A stretch of DNA of 64,000 nucleotides from Pullichristensenella excrementipullorum. Lineage in GTDB: Bacteria; Bacillota; Clostridia; Christensenellales; Aristaeellaceae. Of the stretch, positions 51,055 through 60,463 are shown piece by piece; the stretch's first letter is position 1; every line of letters begins with the position of its first letter. The notes below the pieces were generated by a model. That model was not told where the DNA came from and did not search any database. It was given only the letters and a program-made list of their open reading frames with translations. The stretch lies in contig DVOU01000025.1 in NCBI GenBank assembly GCA_018713365.1, forward strand, positions 1 through 64,000, given 5' to 3'. The position numbers and the translations under genes were made by a program.

Positions 51055-51909
51055 CTAATTGAGCCTGTCCTGCAGCCGCTTCTGCATGAAGAACAGCGCG
51101 CCGAAGATGATAAAGACGATGATGGCGAAGCTGTAGGCTGCGGTGGTGACGTTCTGGTAGTTGAGCTTGCCGAACATATTGTTCATGTAGTTTTGCAGCG
51201 TGTAGACGGCCTCGTCCGGGTAGGCGCCGCCGATGAAATAGACCTCCTTGAAGATCTTGAAGGCGTTGATCCACGACAGCACGAATACGAGAAAGGCGCT
51301 GGGCACCACCATGGGCAGCGTGATGGAGAACGCCTGGCGGAAAAAGCCCGCGCCCTCCAAACGGGCATATTCATACAAGGGCTCGGGGATGGATTGCAGC
51401 GCCGCCAGAAAGATGACCACGGCAAAGCCGAGGTTTTTCCACACGAACATGAGGATGACCGGCACGCGCAGCGCTGCCCCCTCCAGCCAGGAAACGCGCA
51501 TAAAGCCCAGCGACGTGACCAGGCGGTTGATGACGCCGCCATAATCGAACAGCACCAGCCAGATCAGCAGCATCGCCGAGGAGGGCATCAGATAGGGCAT
51601 GAGGATGCTGTTGCGGAAGAACGACCCGCCGGGTTTGAGGCGGTTCAAAAGCACGGCGACGATGAAGGAGAGCGCCCACACCAGCGGCGTGCAAATGAGC
51701 GACAGTTCCAAGGTGTTTTTCAGCCCCAGCAGGAACATCTCGTTTTTCCAGATGTTTATGTAATTTTGCAGGCCGACAAAGGCGTTTTTGTAGCTGCCGT
51801 CGGTGAGGCTGTAATAGATGCCGCCGATGAACGGCACGATGTAGAACAGCGTCAGGCCGATGAGGCCCGGCAGCAGGTAGAAAAGCGCCGAGCGCTTGCG
51901 GGTAAACAC
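51055..51909 (-). CDS. Carbohydrate-type ABC permease, MalF-like
   Basis: A 284-aa permease with six helices and the N-terminus ALFYLLPGLIGLTLFYIVPFIGG. The EAA loop reads EPLYEYARLEGAGFFRQAFSITLP, a form with Tyr-Ala in place of the usual Glu-Ala-Ala. It forms the heterodimer with the MalG-like partner. It lies 45 bases after the first propeller-binding protein gene, so that protein family is likely its substrate donor. Confidence 0.85.
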   Translation of the reverse strand: MFTRKRSALFYLLPGLIGLTLFYIVPFIGGIYYSLTDGSYKNAFVGLQNYINIWKNEMFLLGLKNTLELSLICTPLVWALSFIVAVLLNRLKPGGSFFRNSILMPYLMPSSAMLLIWLVLFDYGGVINRLVTSLGFMRVSWLEGAALRVPVILMFVWKNLGFAVVIFLAALQSIPEPLYEYARLEGAGFFRQAFSITLPMVVPSAFLVFVLSWINAFKIFKEVYFIGGAYPDEAVYTLQNYMNNMFGKLNYQNVTTAAYSFAIIVFIIFGALFFMQKRLQDRLN

Positions 51910-51954
51910 GTTTCTTCCTCCCCCGCGCGGCGGATGCGCGCGTTTCGTATTTTG

Positions 51955-54279
51955 CTACATGCCCTCGAGCATCATCATCTGCAATTTGCCGTCCACGCCC
52001 TCAATGAACTCGTCGGCGGTGATGAGGCCCTGCGTGAACTGGTTCTGCAATTCGTAGAAGGCGGAGGCGTTATCGCCGCCCATGCCGAGGTTGCGGATGA
52101 CGATGATCTGCGGGGCGAAGGCGCGGTAGCGCGCGATGCTCTCCTCGCTGGCCTGCCAGGCGCCGTAACGGAGAAAGTCCGCGCGCACCTTTTCGTATTC
52201 GGCGAGGATGGCCGCGTAGGCCTGTTTTTCCGCCTCGGTCTCCGCCGCGTCGAGCTGGGCCTGCGCGTCGGCGATCATCTGGTCGTAGGCGGCGAGCATG
52301 GTATCGTAACTGGGGTTTTTCACCGGCTCGTTTTCCTCCGGGCAGAGCTGGATCTTCAGAAGCGGCTCCATCTCGCGCGCGACGGCCTCCAAAAAGGCGA
52401 CGGCCTCCTCGCGATGCTGGGAGAAGGGGTTGACGAAGGCGACGGTCATCTGCGCGGAGAGCTGGCGGCTTCCATCAAAGCCCAGCGGCAGCGGCTGGAA
52501 CGAGCCCTGCACGGCGTAGGTTTCGGCGGTGGGGTTGCCGTAGCTGGAAAAGAGGGCGTCGTGCGTGCTTTCGCCGCTGCTGGATGTCCAGCTGTATCCA
52601 TTCATATCCTCGGGTTCGGCGAGGCCAAGCGCCGTCCAATCGACCGCTTCGCAGGCGTTGAGCGCGCCGCGGAAGGCCACGGTATCGAACGCCAGTTCGC
52701 TTCCGGGCTGGGAGATGTAGGCCATGTAGCTGGCGATCATCGTATCCAGCAGCATGTAGCGGGCGCTGCCGTAGTCCTCAAAGCCGTCAAAGAGGGTCAT
52801 GCCCTCGACCTCGGCCACCTTCGCCGCCAGCGGCTCGAGGCTTTCAAAGAACGCCTGCCAGGTGGTGGGCACGTCTTCCTCGGTGAGGCCAAGGCGGGCA
52901 AAGGCCTCGGGGTCGTAGCCCATGCTGTCCACGTAAAACTCCACGGGCACGCCCAGGAGTTCGCCATCCTTCACGCAGGCCTCGCGCGCGAAGGGATAGA
53001 GGCTGTCTATGAAGGCGGACAGTTCCTCGCTCTCTGTCAATTCCGCCATGTAGCCGCGCGAATAGACGGCCTCGTATTCGGCGGAATCGACGCTCAGGCA
53101 GTAGATGTCCACATCCGAGGAGCGGTTCATCATCGCCTGCACCACGTCCTCCACCTGCTCCACCATGACCACGTCCACATCGCCATATTCGGCGGAGAAG
53201 GCGTAGTAGGCGTTGTTGATGGAAGGATTGTAGTTTCTCTGCACGGTGAGGCGGACGTCGGAGCGCAGGGCGGGGTCGGTGTTGCGGCGCACGACGGCCT
53301 CGTAGCTGCCAGTGATGTAATAGCCCTCCGATGTGAGGATGGGGCGCACGTCGTAGGAGGCCTCCACGGGCAGGGAGGCCACGCTCTCGAGCCGCTCCGC
53401 GTCCATGCCGGGCAGGGCCCAGAGTTCGCCGTTCATGGCAAAGTAGAGGGTGTCGTTGTCCGCGCGGTAGACGAGGCCGTCCGGATAGCCCCGGCCCGTG
53501 AGCGGCACTTCGGCGAGAAGCTCCGCTTCCTCCGCCTCGGGATCGGTCCTGTACAAATTGGCGATGTTGCCATCCTGTGTGTACTGGACGGACAGGGCCA
53601 GAAGCAGGCCGTCCTTGTAGGCGCATATCTCTTCGACGTAGGCGCCCAGACCGAGGTCGGTGGGATAGTAAATCTCGGTATCGCCATCGGTAAGGTCGGT
53701 TGTGACGATGATGTTGTTGCCGCTCTCATCATAGCTGGTGAAGCAGAGCAGGTCACCCGCGACGAAGGGGCGGTCGCACTGGGCGTAATATTCGTAGTCC
53801 GTGCCCTGGATGATGTCAAACCAGTCAAGTTCGGTGATCTCCTCGCCCACGGAGGCGTTGCCCTCTGCGTCAAATTCCAGCTCGCAGAGCCACGCGCCCT
53901 CGCAGGTGCGGAAGTATTCGGCGTCCTCGCCCTCTCCCTCCGTCTCCTCAAGCATCTCGGTGAGGACGACGCAGGGCCTGCCTTCATAAGCGATGTAGGC
54001 GGCGATGTCGGGATAGAGGGTGGTCTCTTCATCCTCCATCTCCGGCTGCGGGGTCTGGAAGGCGCGGCGCTCGGGGGTATCCGCGCCGGGGGCGAGGGTG
54101 TAGACCTCGTCGTGATAGGTGAACATGTACACCGTGCCATCCGCCTCCACGAGGCCGCGCAGATCCACGCCGCACTGCGCGTCCGCACGCAGAAGGAGGG
54201 CGTCGCCGGGGGCGGCGAGGGCCGTCATGGGCAGCGTCAAAAGCGACAGCGCCGCGAGCAGAGAGAGAAACTTTTTCAT
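51955..54279 (-). CDS. Two-part secreted protein: beta-propeller-like N-half plus ABC solute-binding C-half (paralog 1)
   Basis: 774 aa, nearly twice a normal solute-binding protein. The signal peptide (MKKFLSLLAALSLLTLPMTALA) has no lipobox. Residues ~25-330 contain repeated blade-like segments (ADGTVYMFTYHDEVYTLAPG; AGDLLCFTSYDESGNNI; ADNDTLYFAMNGELWALPGMDA), suggesting a six-bladed propeller. From ~350 it looks like a family-1 solute-binding protein (DVDVVMVEQVEDVVQAMM, then SLYPFAREACVKDGELLGVPV and YDPEAFARLGLTEEDVPTTW). The C-terminus has a TADEFIEGVDGKLQMMM signature shared by the paralogs. The start is 54279. Confidence 0.75.
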   Translation of the reverse strand: MKKFLSLLAALSLLTLPMTALAAPGDALLLRADAQCGVDLRGLVEADGTVYMFTYHDEVYTLAPGADTPERRAFQTPQPEMEDEETTLYPDIAAYIAYEGRPCVVLTEMLEETEGEGEDAEYFRTCEGAWLCELEFDAEGNASVGEEITELDWFDIIQGTDYEYYAQCDRPFVAGDLLCFTSYDESGNNIIVTTDLTDGDTEIYYPTDLGLGAYVEEICAYKDGLLLALSVQYTQDGNIANLYRTDPEAEEAELLAEVPLTGRGYPDGLVYRADNDTLYFAMNGELWALPGMDAERLESVASLPVEASYDVRPILTSEGYYITGSYEAVVRRNTDPALRSDVRLTVQRNYNPSINNAYYAFSAEYGDVDVVMVEQVEDVVQAMMNRSSDVDIYCLSVDSAEYEAVYSRGYMAELTESEELSAFIDSLYPFAREACVKDGELLGVPVEFYVDSMGYDPEAFARLGLTEEDVPTTWQAFFESLEPLAAKVAEVEGMTLFDGFEDYGSARYMLLDTMIASYMAYISQPGSELAFDTVAFRGALNACEAVDWTALGLAEPEDMNGYSWTSSSGESTHDALFSSYGNPTAETYAVQGSFQPLPLGFDGSRQLSAQMTVAFVNPFSQHREEAVAFLEAVAREMEPLLKIQLCPEENEPVKNPSYDTMLAAYDQMIADAQAQLDAAETEAEKQAYAAILAEYEKVRADFLRYGAWQASEESIARYRAFAPQIIVIRNLGMGGDNASAFYELQNQFTQGLITADEFIEGVDGKLQMMMLEGM

Positions 54280-54321
54280 TGTTCGCTCCTTTCTGCGGCC
54301 CATGGGCCGCCCCGGGATGAT

Positions 54322-54410
54322 TCAATATCCTTCCTGCGCCATCATCTGCAACGAGCTTTCCAGTCCGGCGACGAAGGCGTCGGCGGTGAGCGCGCCAGAG
54401 GGTTTCGCGG
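54322..54410 (-). pseudogene. 3' remnant of a fourth propeller/solute-binding paralog
   Basis: In the 295-nt gap between paralogs 1 and 2 the minus strand reads SGALTADAFVAGLESSLQMM, then AQEGY and a stop at 54322-54324. This matches the C-terminal signature of the flanking paralogs (TADEFIEGVDGKLQMMM). No start or further homologous sequence remains upstream, so a fourth copy has been lost or recombined away. The rest of the gap (54411-54573) holds no gene I can support. Confidence 0.65.
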
Positions 54411-54573
54411 GCGATGCGGGGCGGAGACGGCGGCGGAGGCCGCGCTCATGCTCATTTCGCCGTCGCCGGGCGTTTCTCCTGCCGTTTCGCCGTTTCAGGA
54501 CACGCGCCTGTCAGGGGGCTTCAAAGGCCGCGCGGCCGCGATGAAGCTGCGCCGCGTCCCCGTCGGTCGTTTG

Positions 54574-56925
54574 TTACATTCCTTCTTTCATCATCATTTG
54601 CAGTTTGCCATCCACGCCGCGGATGAACTCGTCGGCGGAGATCATGCCGTCCGTGTACTGCTGCTGAAGCTCGTAGAACGCCTCGCTGTTCTCGCCGCCC
54701 ATGCCGATGTTGCGCTTGACGCGGACGCTGGGCGCGTATTCGCGGTAGATGGCGATGCTCTCCTCGCTGGCGGTCCAGGCATCGTATTTGAGGTAATCCT
54801 CGCGGTACTGCTTGTATTCTTCAACGAGTTCCTCGTAAGCCTGCCGCTCTTCCTCCGTTTCGGCCTTGGCGAGCTGTTCCTCAGCGTCGGCGACGCTCTG
54901 GTCAAAGCCCTTCAGGTTATCCTCGTACCACGGGCTGCGCACCGGCTCGTTCTCGTCCGGGCAGAGGTGGATGCGGGTGAGGGCGTCCAGCTCTTCGGTC
55001 ACCGTTTCAAGGAAATCAATGGCCGTGTCGCGGTGCGCAGAGAAGGGGTTGACGAAGGCGACGTAGAGCGTGGCGGAGATGTGCGGCTGCTCGCCCTCGG
55101 CGAAGCTGAGCAGCAGCGGCCTGAAAGCGGCGCGCGCAGTGTAGCCATCCGCCGAGACGTTGGTATAGGGGGAATAGAGGGTGTTGTGTTCCGTCCGGCC
55201 GCCGATCTCGATGACGCTGACGCCGCCGCTGAGGCCGTCGTCCACGTCCGGCGCGGGAAGGCCCAAATTCGACCAGTCCACGGCCTCATAGGCGGCCAGC
55301 GCGGCGCGGAAGGCCTCGGTATCGAAGGCGAACTCGTTCTCCGGCAGAGAGATGTAGTCCATGTAGTCGGCGATCATGGCGCTCAAAAAGGTCATGCGGG
55401 CGGTCTCGTAATCCGAAAAACCTTCAAAGAGCGTCATGCCCGGTTCTTCGGCGATCTTGGCCGCCAGGGAGCCGAGGCTTCCAAAGAACTCCGCCCATGT
55501 TTTCGGCACGTCTTCCTCGGTAAGGCCGAGGCGGGCGAAGGCCTCCGGGTCGTAGCCGCGGCCGTCCATGAAGAGCGTCACCGGCACGGCGACGATCTCG
55601 CCATCCTTTTCGCAGACCTCGCGCGCGAAGGGATAGCAATTTTCAAGGAACGCGGAGATGGCTTCGCTTTCCGTCAGCTCGGCCATGTAGCCGCGCGAAT
55701 AGACGGCGTCGAACTCCGCGGAATCGACGTTCACGCAGTAGACGTCCACGTCCGTCGAGCGGTTCATCATCGCCTGCACCACGTCTTCCGTGCGCTGGAG
55801 CATGACCACTTCCACATCGCCGCGGGTCTCGCCAAAGGCGTAGTAGGCCTCGGTGATGGCGCTGCCGACCGTGTCCTGCACGGTGATGCGCGTCTGGGCG
55901 CGCTGCGCAGGGTCGGTGTTGCGGCGGACGAGCGCCGCGTAGTCGGCGGCGATGTAAAAGCCGTCCTCGGTGACGATGGGCGCGGTGGAACCTATATAGC
56001 TGACGGGGATCTCGGCCACGCGCTGGAGGGCAGAGGCGTCCATGCCGGTCATGGCGCAGATCTCGCCATCCATGATGCAGTAAACGGTGTCGGTGTCGGC
56101 GCGGTAGGCAAGGCCGGTGGCGGAGGCGTTTTCGCCCGTGGCCAGCGTGAGAAGCTCGGTCGCCTCCTCGTTTTCCACGTCGATGGCATAGAGTTTGACG
56201 GCGCTTTCGTCCTCGCCCCACTCGGTTTCCAGCACCAGAAGCTGGCCATCCTTGTAGGCGCAGAAGGAATCGAGGGAGATCTCCGCGCCGAGGTCGGCGG
56301 GATAGTACACGTCCGTATCGCCGTCGGTAAGGTCCGTGGCGACGAGCACGCGCTCGTAGCTTTCGTCATAGCTGGCGAAGTAGAGCGTATCGCCCACGAC
56401 GGTGGGCCGGTCGCACTGGGCGAGGTATTCGGAATCGCCGCCGCCCTGCACCAGATCGGACCAGTCCAGCTCCGTAAGCTCTTCGCCCACGGCGGCCTTG
56501 CCGTCTTCCAGCGTCAGTTCGCAGAGCCAGACGCCCTCGACGGTGCTGAAGCTCATGCGTTCTTCGCCCACGCCCTCGTATTCCGTCTCCATCCCGGCAA
56601 CGATGACGCAGGGACGGCCTTCGTAGGCGATGAGCGCGGAAACGCTGCGGCTGACGGCGGTATCTTCATCGTCGTCCCCATCGTCCACGGTGCTGCTGAG
56701 GGGAAAATCGTAGTGGGTGGGCTTGGTTTCGCCGCTGGCGAAGACATAGAGGCCGTCGTAGGTGAGCGCGTAGAGGTCGCCGTCCACCTCCGCCAAGCCG
56801 CAGACGTTGCTGTTGTAGCCATCCTCGCCCTGGCGGAGCAATACGGCGTCGCCGGGCGCGGCGAGGGCGCTGACGGGCAGAAGGATGACAGTGAGCATGA
56901 GGATAAGGGAAAGAAGTTTTTTCAT
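54574..56925 (-). CDS. Propeller/solute-binding two-part secreted protein (paralog 2)
   Basis: 783 aa, same layout as paralog 1. It has a signal peptide (MKKLLSLILMLTVILLPVSALA), blade-like repeats to about residue 330 (VDGDLYALTYDGLYVFASGE; VGDTLYFASYDESYERVLV; ADTDTVYCIMDGEICAMTGMDA), then a solute-binding half (DVEVVMLQRTEDVVQAMM; NCYPFAREVCEKDGEIVAVPV; YDPEAFARLGLTEEDVPKTW) and the TADEF-type end. There is no lipobox Cys. It is closest to paralog 1 by eye. The start at 56925 follows a ribosome site. Confidence 0.75.
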   Translation of the reverse strand: MKKLLSLILMLTVILLPVSALAAPGDAVLLRQGEDGYNSNVCGLAEVDGDLYALTYDGLYVFASGETKPTHYDFPLSSTVDDGDDDEDTAVSRSVSALIAYEGRPCVIVAGMETEYEGVGEERMSFSTVEGVWLCELTLEDGKAAVGEELTELDWSDLVQGGGDSEYLAQCDRPTVVGDTLYFASYDESYERVLVATDLTDGDTDVYYPADLGAEISLDSFCAYKDGQLLVLETEWGEDESAVKLYAIDVENEEATELLTLATGENASATGLAYRADTDTVYCIMDGEICAMTGMDASALQRVAEIPVSYIGSTAPIVTEDGFYIAADYAALVRRNTDPAQRAQTRITVQDTVGSAITEAYYAFGETRGDVEVVMLQRTEDVVQAMMNRSTDVDVYCVNVDSAEFDAVYSRGYMAELTESEAISAFLENCYPFAREVCEKDGEIVAVPVTLFMDGRGYDPEAFARLGLTEEDVPKTWAEFFGSLGSLAAKIAEEPGMTLFEGFSDYETARMTFLSAMIADYMDYISLPENEFAFDTEAFRAALAAYEAVDWSNLGLPAPDVDDGLSGGVSVIEIGGRTEHNTLYSPYTNVSADGYTARAAFRPLLLSFAEGEQPHISATLYVAFVNPFSAHRDTAIDFLETVTEELDALTRIHLCPDENEPVRSPWYEDNLKGFDQSVADAEEQLAKAETEEERQAYEELVEEYKQYREDYLKYDAWTASEESIAIYREYAPSVRVKRNIGMGGENSEAFYELQQQYTDGMISADEFIRGVDGKLQMMMKEGM

Positions 56926-56966
56926 CGTTCTGTTCTCCTGCATAGCATAAATATTTGTGGGCGCGG

Positions 56967-59288
56967 TCAGGCATTTTCGCGCCGCTGCATGGAAAGCATG
57001 CGGTCGAGCTGGCGGATGAAGCCGTCCGCGGAAAGCGCCCCGGCCTTGAACTGCTGCGCCGCCTCATAGGCGGCCATGTCGCTCTCGCCGGAAAAGAGGT
57101 TGCGGGCAAGGAGCATGCATGTGGTGCGCTGGCGGTAGGCGGCGAGGGCGGAGGCGCTGACCTTCCAGCCGTCTTCGGCGAGATAGTCCGCCCTGGCCTG
57201 TTCGTAGAAGTCGATCATCTCCGCGAAGGTCTGTCTGTCCTCCCCCTCGGCGGCTTCGAGCGCCGCGCGGGCGTCGGCGAGGGAGCGGTCATAATCGGCG
57301 AGGTCGGCCGCGAAGGTGTCCAGCGGCACCGGCTCGTCATACGCCGGGGAAAGTTCGAGGCGGGTGACCGCGTCCATGGCCCCGGCGAGCGTTTCCACAA
57401 AGGCGCGCGCCTCGTCCGGGTGGGCGGAGAAGGGGTTGACGAAAGCCACGGTGACGTCGGCGGCGATGGTCGGGCCAACGTCCCCGGAAAAGCCCAGCGG
57501 CAGCCATTGCAGGCCGGACGCGGCCATGTCGCTCTGCGCGCTGACGTCAGCATAGGCGGCAAAGAGTACGCGACTTGCGCCGTCTCCGGCGAAGGGGGCG
57601 TCGTCCGCTTCATACGCGAAGGCCTGTTCGTCGCTGAGGAGGCCGATATTTGCCCAGTCCACCGCCGCGAAGGCTTCCAGCGCGGCGCGGAACGCCGGCG
57701 TGTCGTAGCCGTCCTCTGCTTGGGAGATGTGGGCGGCGTATTCGGCGAGCATGGCGTCAAAGAGTACATCGCGCAGAGACTCCCAGCCCTGCTGCGGTTC
57801 GAAGAGATAAAGCCCGGCGCGCTCGGCGGCTTCGGAAAGCGATGCAAGGCTTAAGAAAAACTCCGGCCAGGTCGCGGGGAGGTCTTCTTCCGTCAGGCCC
57901 AGTTTGGCAAGCGCGCCCGCGTCCCAGGAGAGCGGGGCGTTGAAGCCGACCTCCACGGGCAGGGCGACCACCGCGCCGCCCACCGTGCAGGCATCCCGCA
58001 CGAAGGGATAGCAGCTCTCGACAAACGAACATGTGTTCGTAAGTCCGTCCAGAGACGGCAGGAAGCCGCGCGCGCGAAGGGCTTCGTACTGCGGAAGCGA
58101 GGCGGAGAAGCAATAGACGTCGATCTCCGGGGAGCGGCCGAGCATGGCTTCCAGCACATCGCCGGACTGCTGGACGAGGGTCATTTCCACATCGCCGCGC
58201 TCCGCGCCAAAGGCGTAGGCGGCGTTTTCCACGTTTTCCGAGTGGCCGGACAGCACGGCAAGGCGCACGGAGGCGCGTTGCGCGGGGTCGGTATCGCGGC
58301 GCACGAGGGTGAAAAAGTCGGCGGCGGCGTAGAGGCCGCTGGCGGTGAGGACGGCCTGTCCGCGCGGCTGATCGAGCGGGAAACCGGTCACGGACTCAGG
58401 ATGGGAGGCATCCAAGCCCGGCAGCGCCCAGATCTGGCCGTCCAAGAGGTAGTAGAGCGTGTCGTTTTCCGCCCGGTAAGCGGGCGCTTCGAGGTAGCCT
58501 TCGCCGGTGGCGAGGGCGCAAAGTTCGTCCGTCGCGCCGCTGGCGGGGTCGAAGCGGCAGATGCGAGAGATGTTGCCATCGCTCCCCCACTCGCGGGTGA
58601 TGCAGAGCAGTTCCCCATCGCGGTAGGGCGTGAGCAGGGCGTCCTCGCCGGGCAGCTCGTCCGCGTAGTAGAGGGCGACGGAGCCGTCGGTCAGGTCGGC
58701 GATGGCGTAAAATTCGTTGCCGCTCTCGTCATAGCTCTTGCAGGCGAGGAAGTCGCCCGAGGCGCAGAGGCCGTCCGCCTCGGCGAGGTAGGCGTCGTCC
58801 GCGCCGCCGAGGATGAGGTCTTCCCAGTCAAGGGCGCAGACCTCCGCGCCGGCGGTCGCGGTATCGCCCGCAAGGTCGAGCGCGTAGAGGGAAACGCCGT
58901 CGATGGCGGTCTCCCAGATGCTCTCGCCGTCTTCCTCGTAGATGGTCTGCTGGGTCTGCGCGGCGAGCAGGCAGAGCTTTCCGCTGCGCGCGACGATGGC
59001 GACGGCGTCCAGTGAGCTGGTCGTTTCCACGCCGTTTGCTTCCTCTGTAACGCCCGGCAGGGAAAGCTCGTAGCGCGCAGGTTCGGCGCTTTCGCCCTCG
59101 AAGGCGTAGACCGCGTCGTAGGTGAGGGCGTAGAGCGTATCGCCGGCGGCGGCGATGTTTTGGATGTTGCCGGAAAAGCCGTCCGCGCCGTCGCGCAGCA
59201 GCACAGCGTCCGCGGGGGCGGCGTGGGCCGCCGGTATACAGGCAAAGAAAAGCGTAAAAACGAGCAACAGGGAAAGTCCCCTTTTCAT
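56967..59288 (-). CDS. Propeller/solute-binding two-part secreted protein (paralog 3)
   Basis: 773 aa and the most divergent of the three. The signal peptide (MKRGLSLLLVFTLFFACIPAAHA) contains a Cys, but its context is a poor lipobox. Blade-like segments (AAGDTLYALTYDAVYAFEGE; ASGDFLACKSYDESGNEFYA; AENDTLYYLLDGQIWALPGLDA) precede a solute-binding half (DVEMTLVQQSGDVLEAML; SCYPFVRDACTVGGAVVALPV) and the end KAGALSADGFIRQLDRML. Being first transcribed of the three, it follows the HlyD-like gene by 20 bases. Confidence 0.75.
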   Translation of the reverse strand: MKRGLSLLLVFTLFFACIPAAHAAPADAVLLRDGADGFSGNIQNIAAAGDTLYALTYDAVYAFEGESAEPARYELSLPGVTEEANGVETTSSLDAVAIVARSGKLCLLAAQTQQTIYEEDGESIWETAIDGVSLYALDLAGDTATAGAEVCALDWEDLILGGADDAYLAEADGLCASGDFLACKSYDESGNEFYAIADLTDGSVALYYADELPGEDALLTPYRDGELLCITREWGSDGNISRICRFDPASGATDELCALATGEGYLEAPAYRAENDTLYYLLDGQIWALPGLDASHPESVTGFPLDQPRGQAVLTASGLYAAADFFTLVRRDTDPAQRASVRLAVLSGHSENVENAAYAFGAERGDVEMTLVQQSGDVLEAMLGRSPEIDVYCFSASLPQYEALRARGFLPSLDGLTNTCSFVESCYPFVRDACTVGGAVVALPVEVGFNAPLSWDAGALAKLGLTEEDLPATWPEFFLSLASLSEAAERAGLYLFEPQQGWESLRDVLFDAMLAEYAAHISQAEDGYDTPAFRAALEAFAAVDWANIGLLSDEQAFAYEADDAPFAGDGASRVLFAAYADVSAQSDMAASGLQWLPLGFSGDVGPTIAADVTVAFVNPFSAHPDEARAFVETLAGAMDAVTRLELSPAYDEPVPLDTFAADLADYDRSLADARAALEAAEGEDRQTFAEMIDFYEQARADYLAEDGWKVSASALAAYRQRTTCMLLARNLFSGESDMAAYEAAQQFKAGALSADGFIRQLDRMLSMQRRENA

Positions 59289-59308
59289 CCCTCATCCCTC
59301 CTGTGTCT

Positions 59309-60463
59309 CTATTCTGTCAGCCCGCCCTCCGTTTCCGGCGCGGCAGCGTCGTGGCTGTCGCGCGTGTAGACCAGCACGGTCATGCCCAGACGAACGCTCT
59401 CGTCGGGGTCGAAATCCACGTAGGCGGTGTAGGTCGGTTCCTCGCCGGCAGTGGAAGCGGTGGTCTGGCCGTCCTCCCCGGCGGCGGGCGCGTTGGCGCT
59501 CAGGTAGGAGATGCCGGTGATGGTCCCTTCCAACCGCGTCATGCGCTGCAGATCCCAGTTGAACTCGATATCGACCTTCATGCCCTCGCGCACGAGGCCA
59601 AGGTCGCTCTCGCGCACCTGCATCTCGATGCGGGTGGCGTCGTCCGGGTAGATGGAAAGGAGTTTGCCGCCTTTTTCCACAGACGCGCCCGCGCCGGCAT
59701 CCACGCTGGCGACGATGCCGCTTGTTTCGCAGACGATCGCGTTGCCGGGGGCGTAGAGGCCGTCGAGGCCGCCGGTGACGGTCTCGAAGAGCAGTTCGCC
59801 GCGCTCGACGAAGTCTCCGTTCTGAACGTGCATTTTGAGGATGCTGCCGCTGCCCTTGATGGGCACCACCTTGGCCGCCGCCACCGTGCCCCGGCCGATG
59901 CGGGAGGACTCGGCGTAGTCGCTGCGGCGGTAGATGCTCACCGTTTCGGCGATGTAGAACTCGCCGCCGGTGACTTCCACGTTGTACTCGCCGGCCTTTT
60001 CGCCCATGCCGGTGACCACGCCGGTGCCGCGGTGGCTGCCGTCGGAGGTGCATTTCAAATACACCGTCTCGCCGACGTGGATGAACTTGTTCTCGCTGCG
60101 GTTGTAGGCCTTTTCCGTGGAGGCGGCGATGGTGTACTTGTTGGTCGGCTCGATGAACAGCACGCCGCCGTAGCGCTCGGAAACGCCCTCGGTGGCGTCG
60201 CCCTCGCGGCCAAAGACGCCGGAAATCTTGCCCTCCACGTCGGCGTAGACGCGCGTGGTCTGGATGCTGGCGAGCGCCTGCCCCGGCTGCACGCGGTCGC
60301 CGACGCGGACGTTGACTTCATCCATTACACCGCCAAAGGGGGCAAGCACGAACTGGGCGTCGCCGCCGGTGACCACGCCGTCAAAGACCATTTCCGCCAG
60401 ACCCGCGCCGCACAAAAGCGCCAGCATGAGCAGGATGGCAGACAAGCGTCTCATGTTCCTCAT
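59309..60463 (-). CDS. HlyD-like secreted adaptor (first)
   Basis: 384 aa with a signal or anchor (LSAILLMLALLCGAGLA). Two biotinyl-lipoyl-like segments follow: VLAPFGGVMDEVNVRVGDRVQPGQALASI and PIKGSGSILKMHVQNGDFVERGELLFE. A C-terminal barrel ends it. It lacks the long coiled-coil hairpin of the second HlyD protein. Its ATG (60463) overlaps the upstream gene by four bases and has GGAGGAG before it. Confidence 0.7.
   Translation of the reverse strand: MRNMRRLSAILLMLALLCGAGLAEMVFDGVVTGGDAQFVLAPFGGVMDEVNVRVGDRVQPGQALASIQTTRVYADVEGKISGVFGREGDATEGVSERYGGVLFIEPTNKYTIAASTEKAYNRSENKFIHVGETVYLKCTSDGSHRGTGVVTGMGEKAGEYNVEVTGGEFYIAETVSIYRRSDYAESSRIGRGTVAAAKVVPIKGSGSILKMHVQNGDFVERGELLFETVTGGLDGLYAPGNAIVCETSGIVASVDAGAGASVEKGGKLLSIYPDDATRIEMQVRESDLGLVREGMKVDIEFNWDLQRMTRLEGTITGISYLSANAPAAGEDGQTTASTAGEEPTYTAYVDFDPDESVRLGMTVLVYTRDSHDAAAPETEGGLTE

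Noticed and set aside
50029..57069. A 2346-codon open frame on the plus strand opposite the envelope operon
   Set aside because: It runs antisense through several recognisable genes and is rich in Arg, His, Gly and Val with no domain. It exists because the GC-rich codon pattern of the real genes leaves the opposite frame free of stops.
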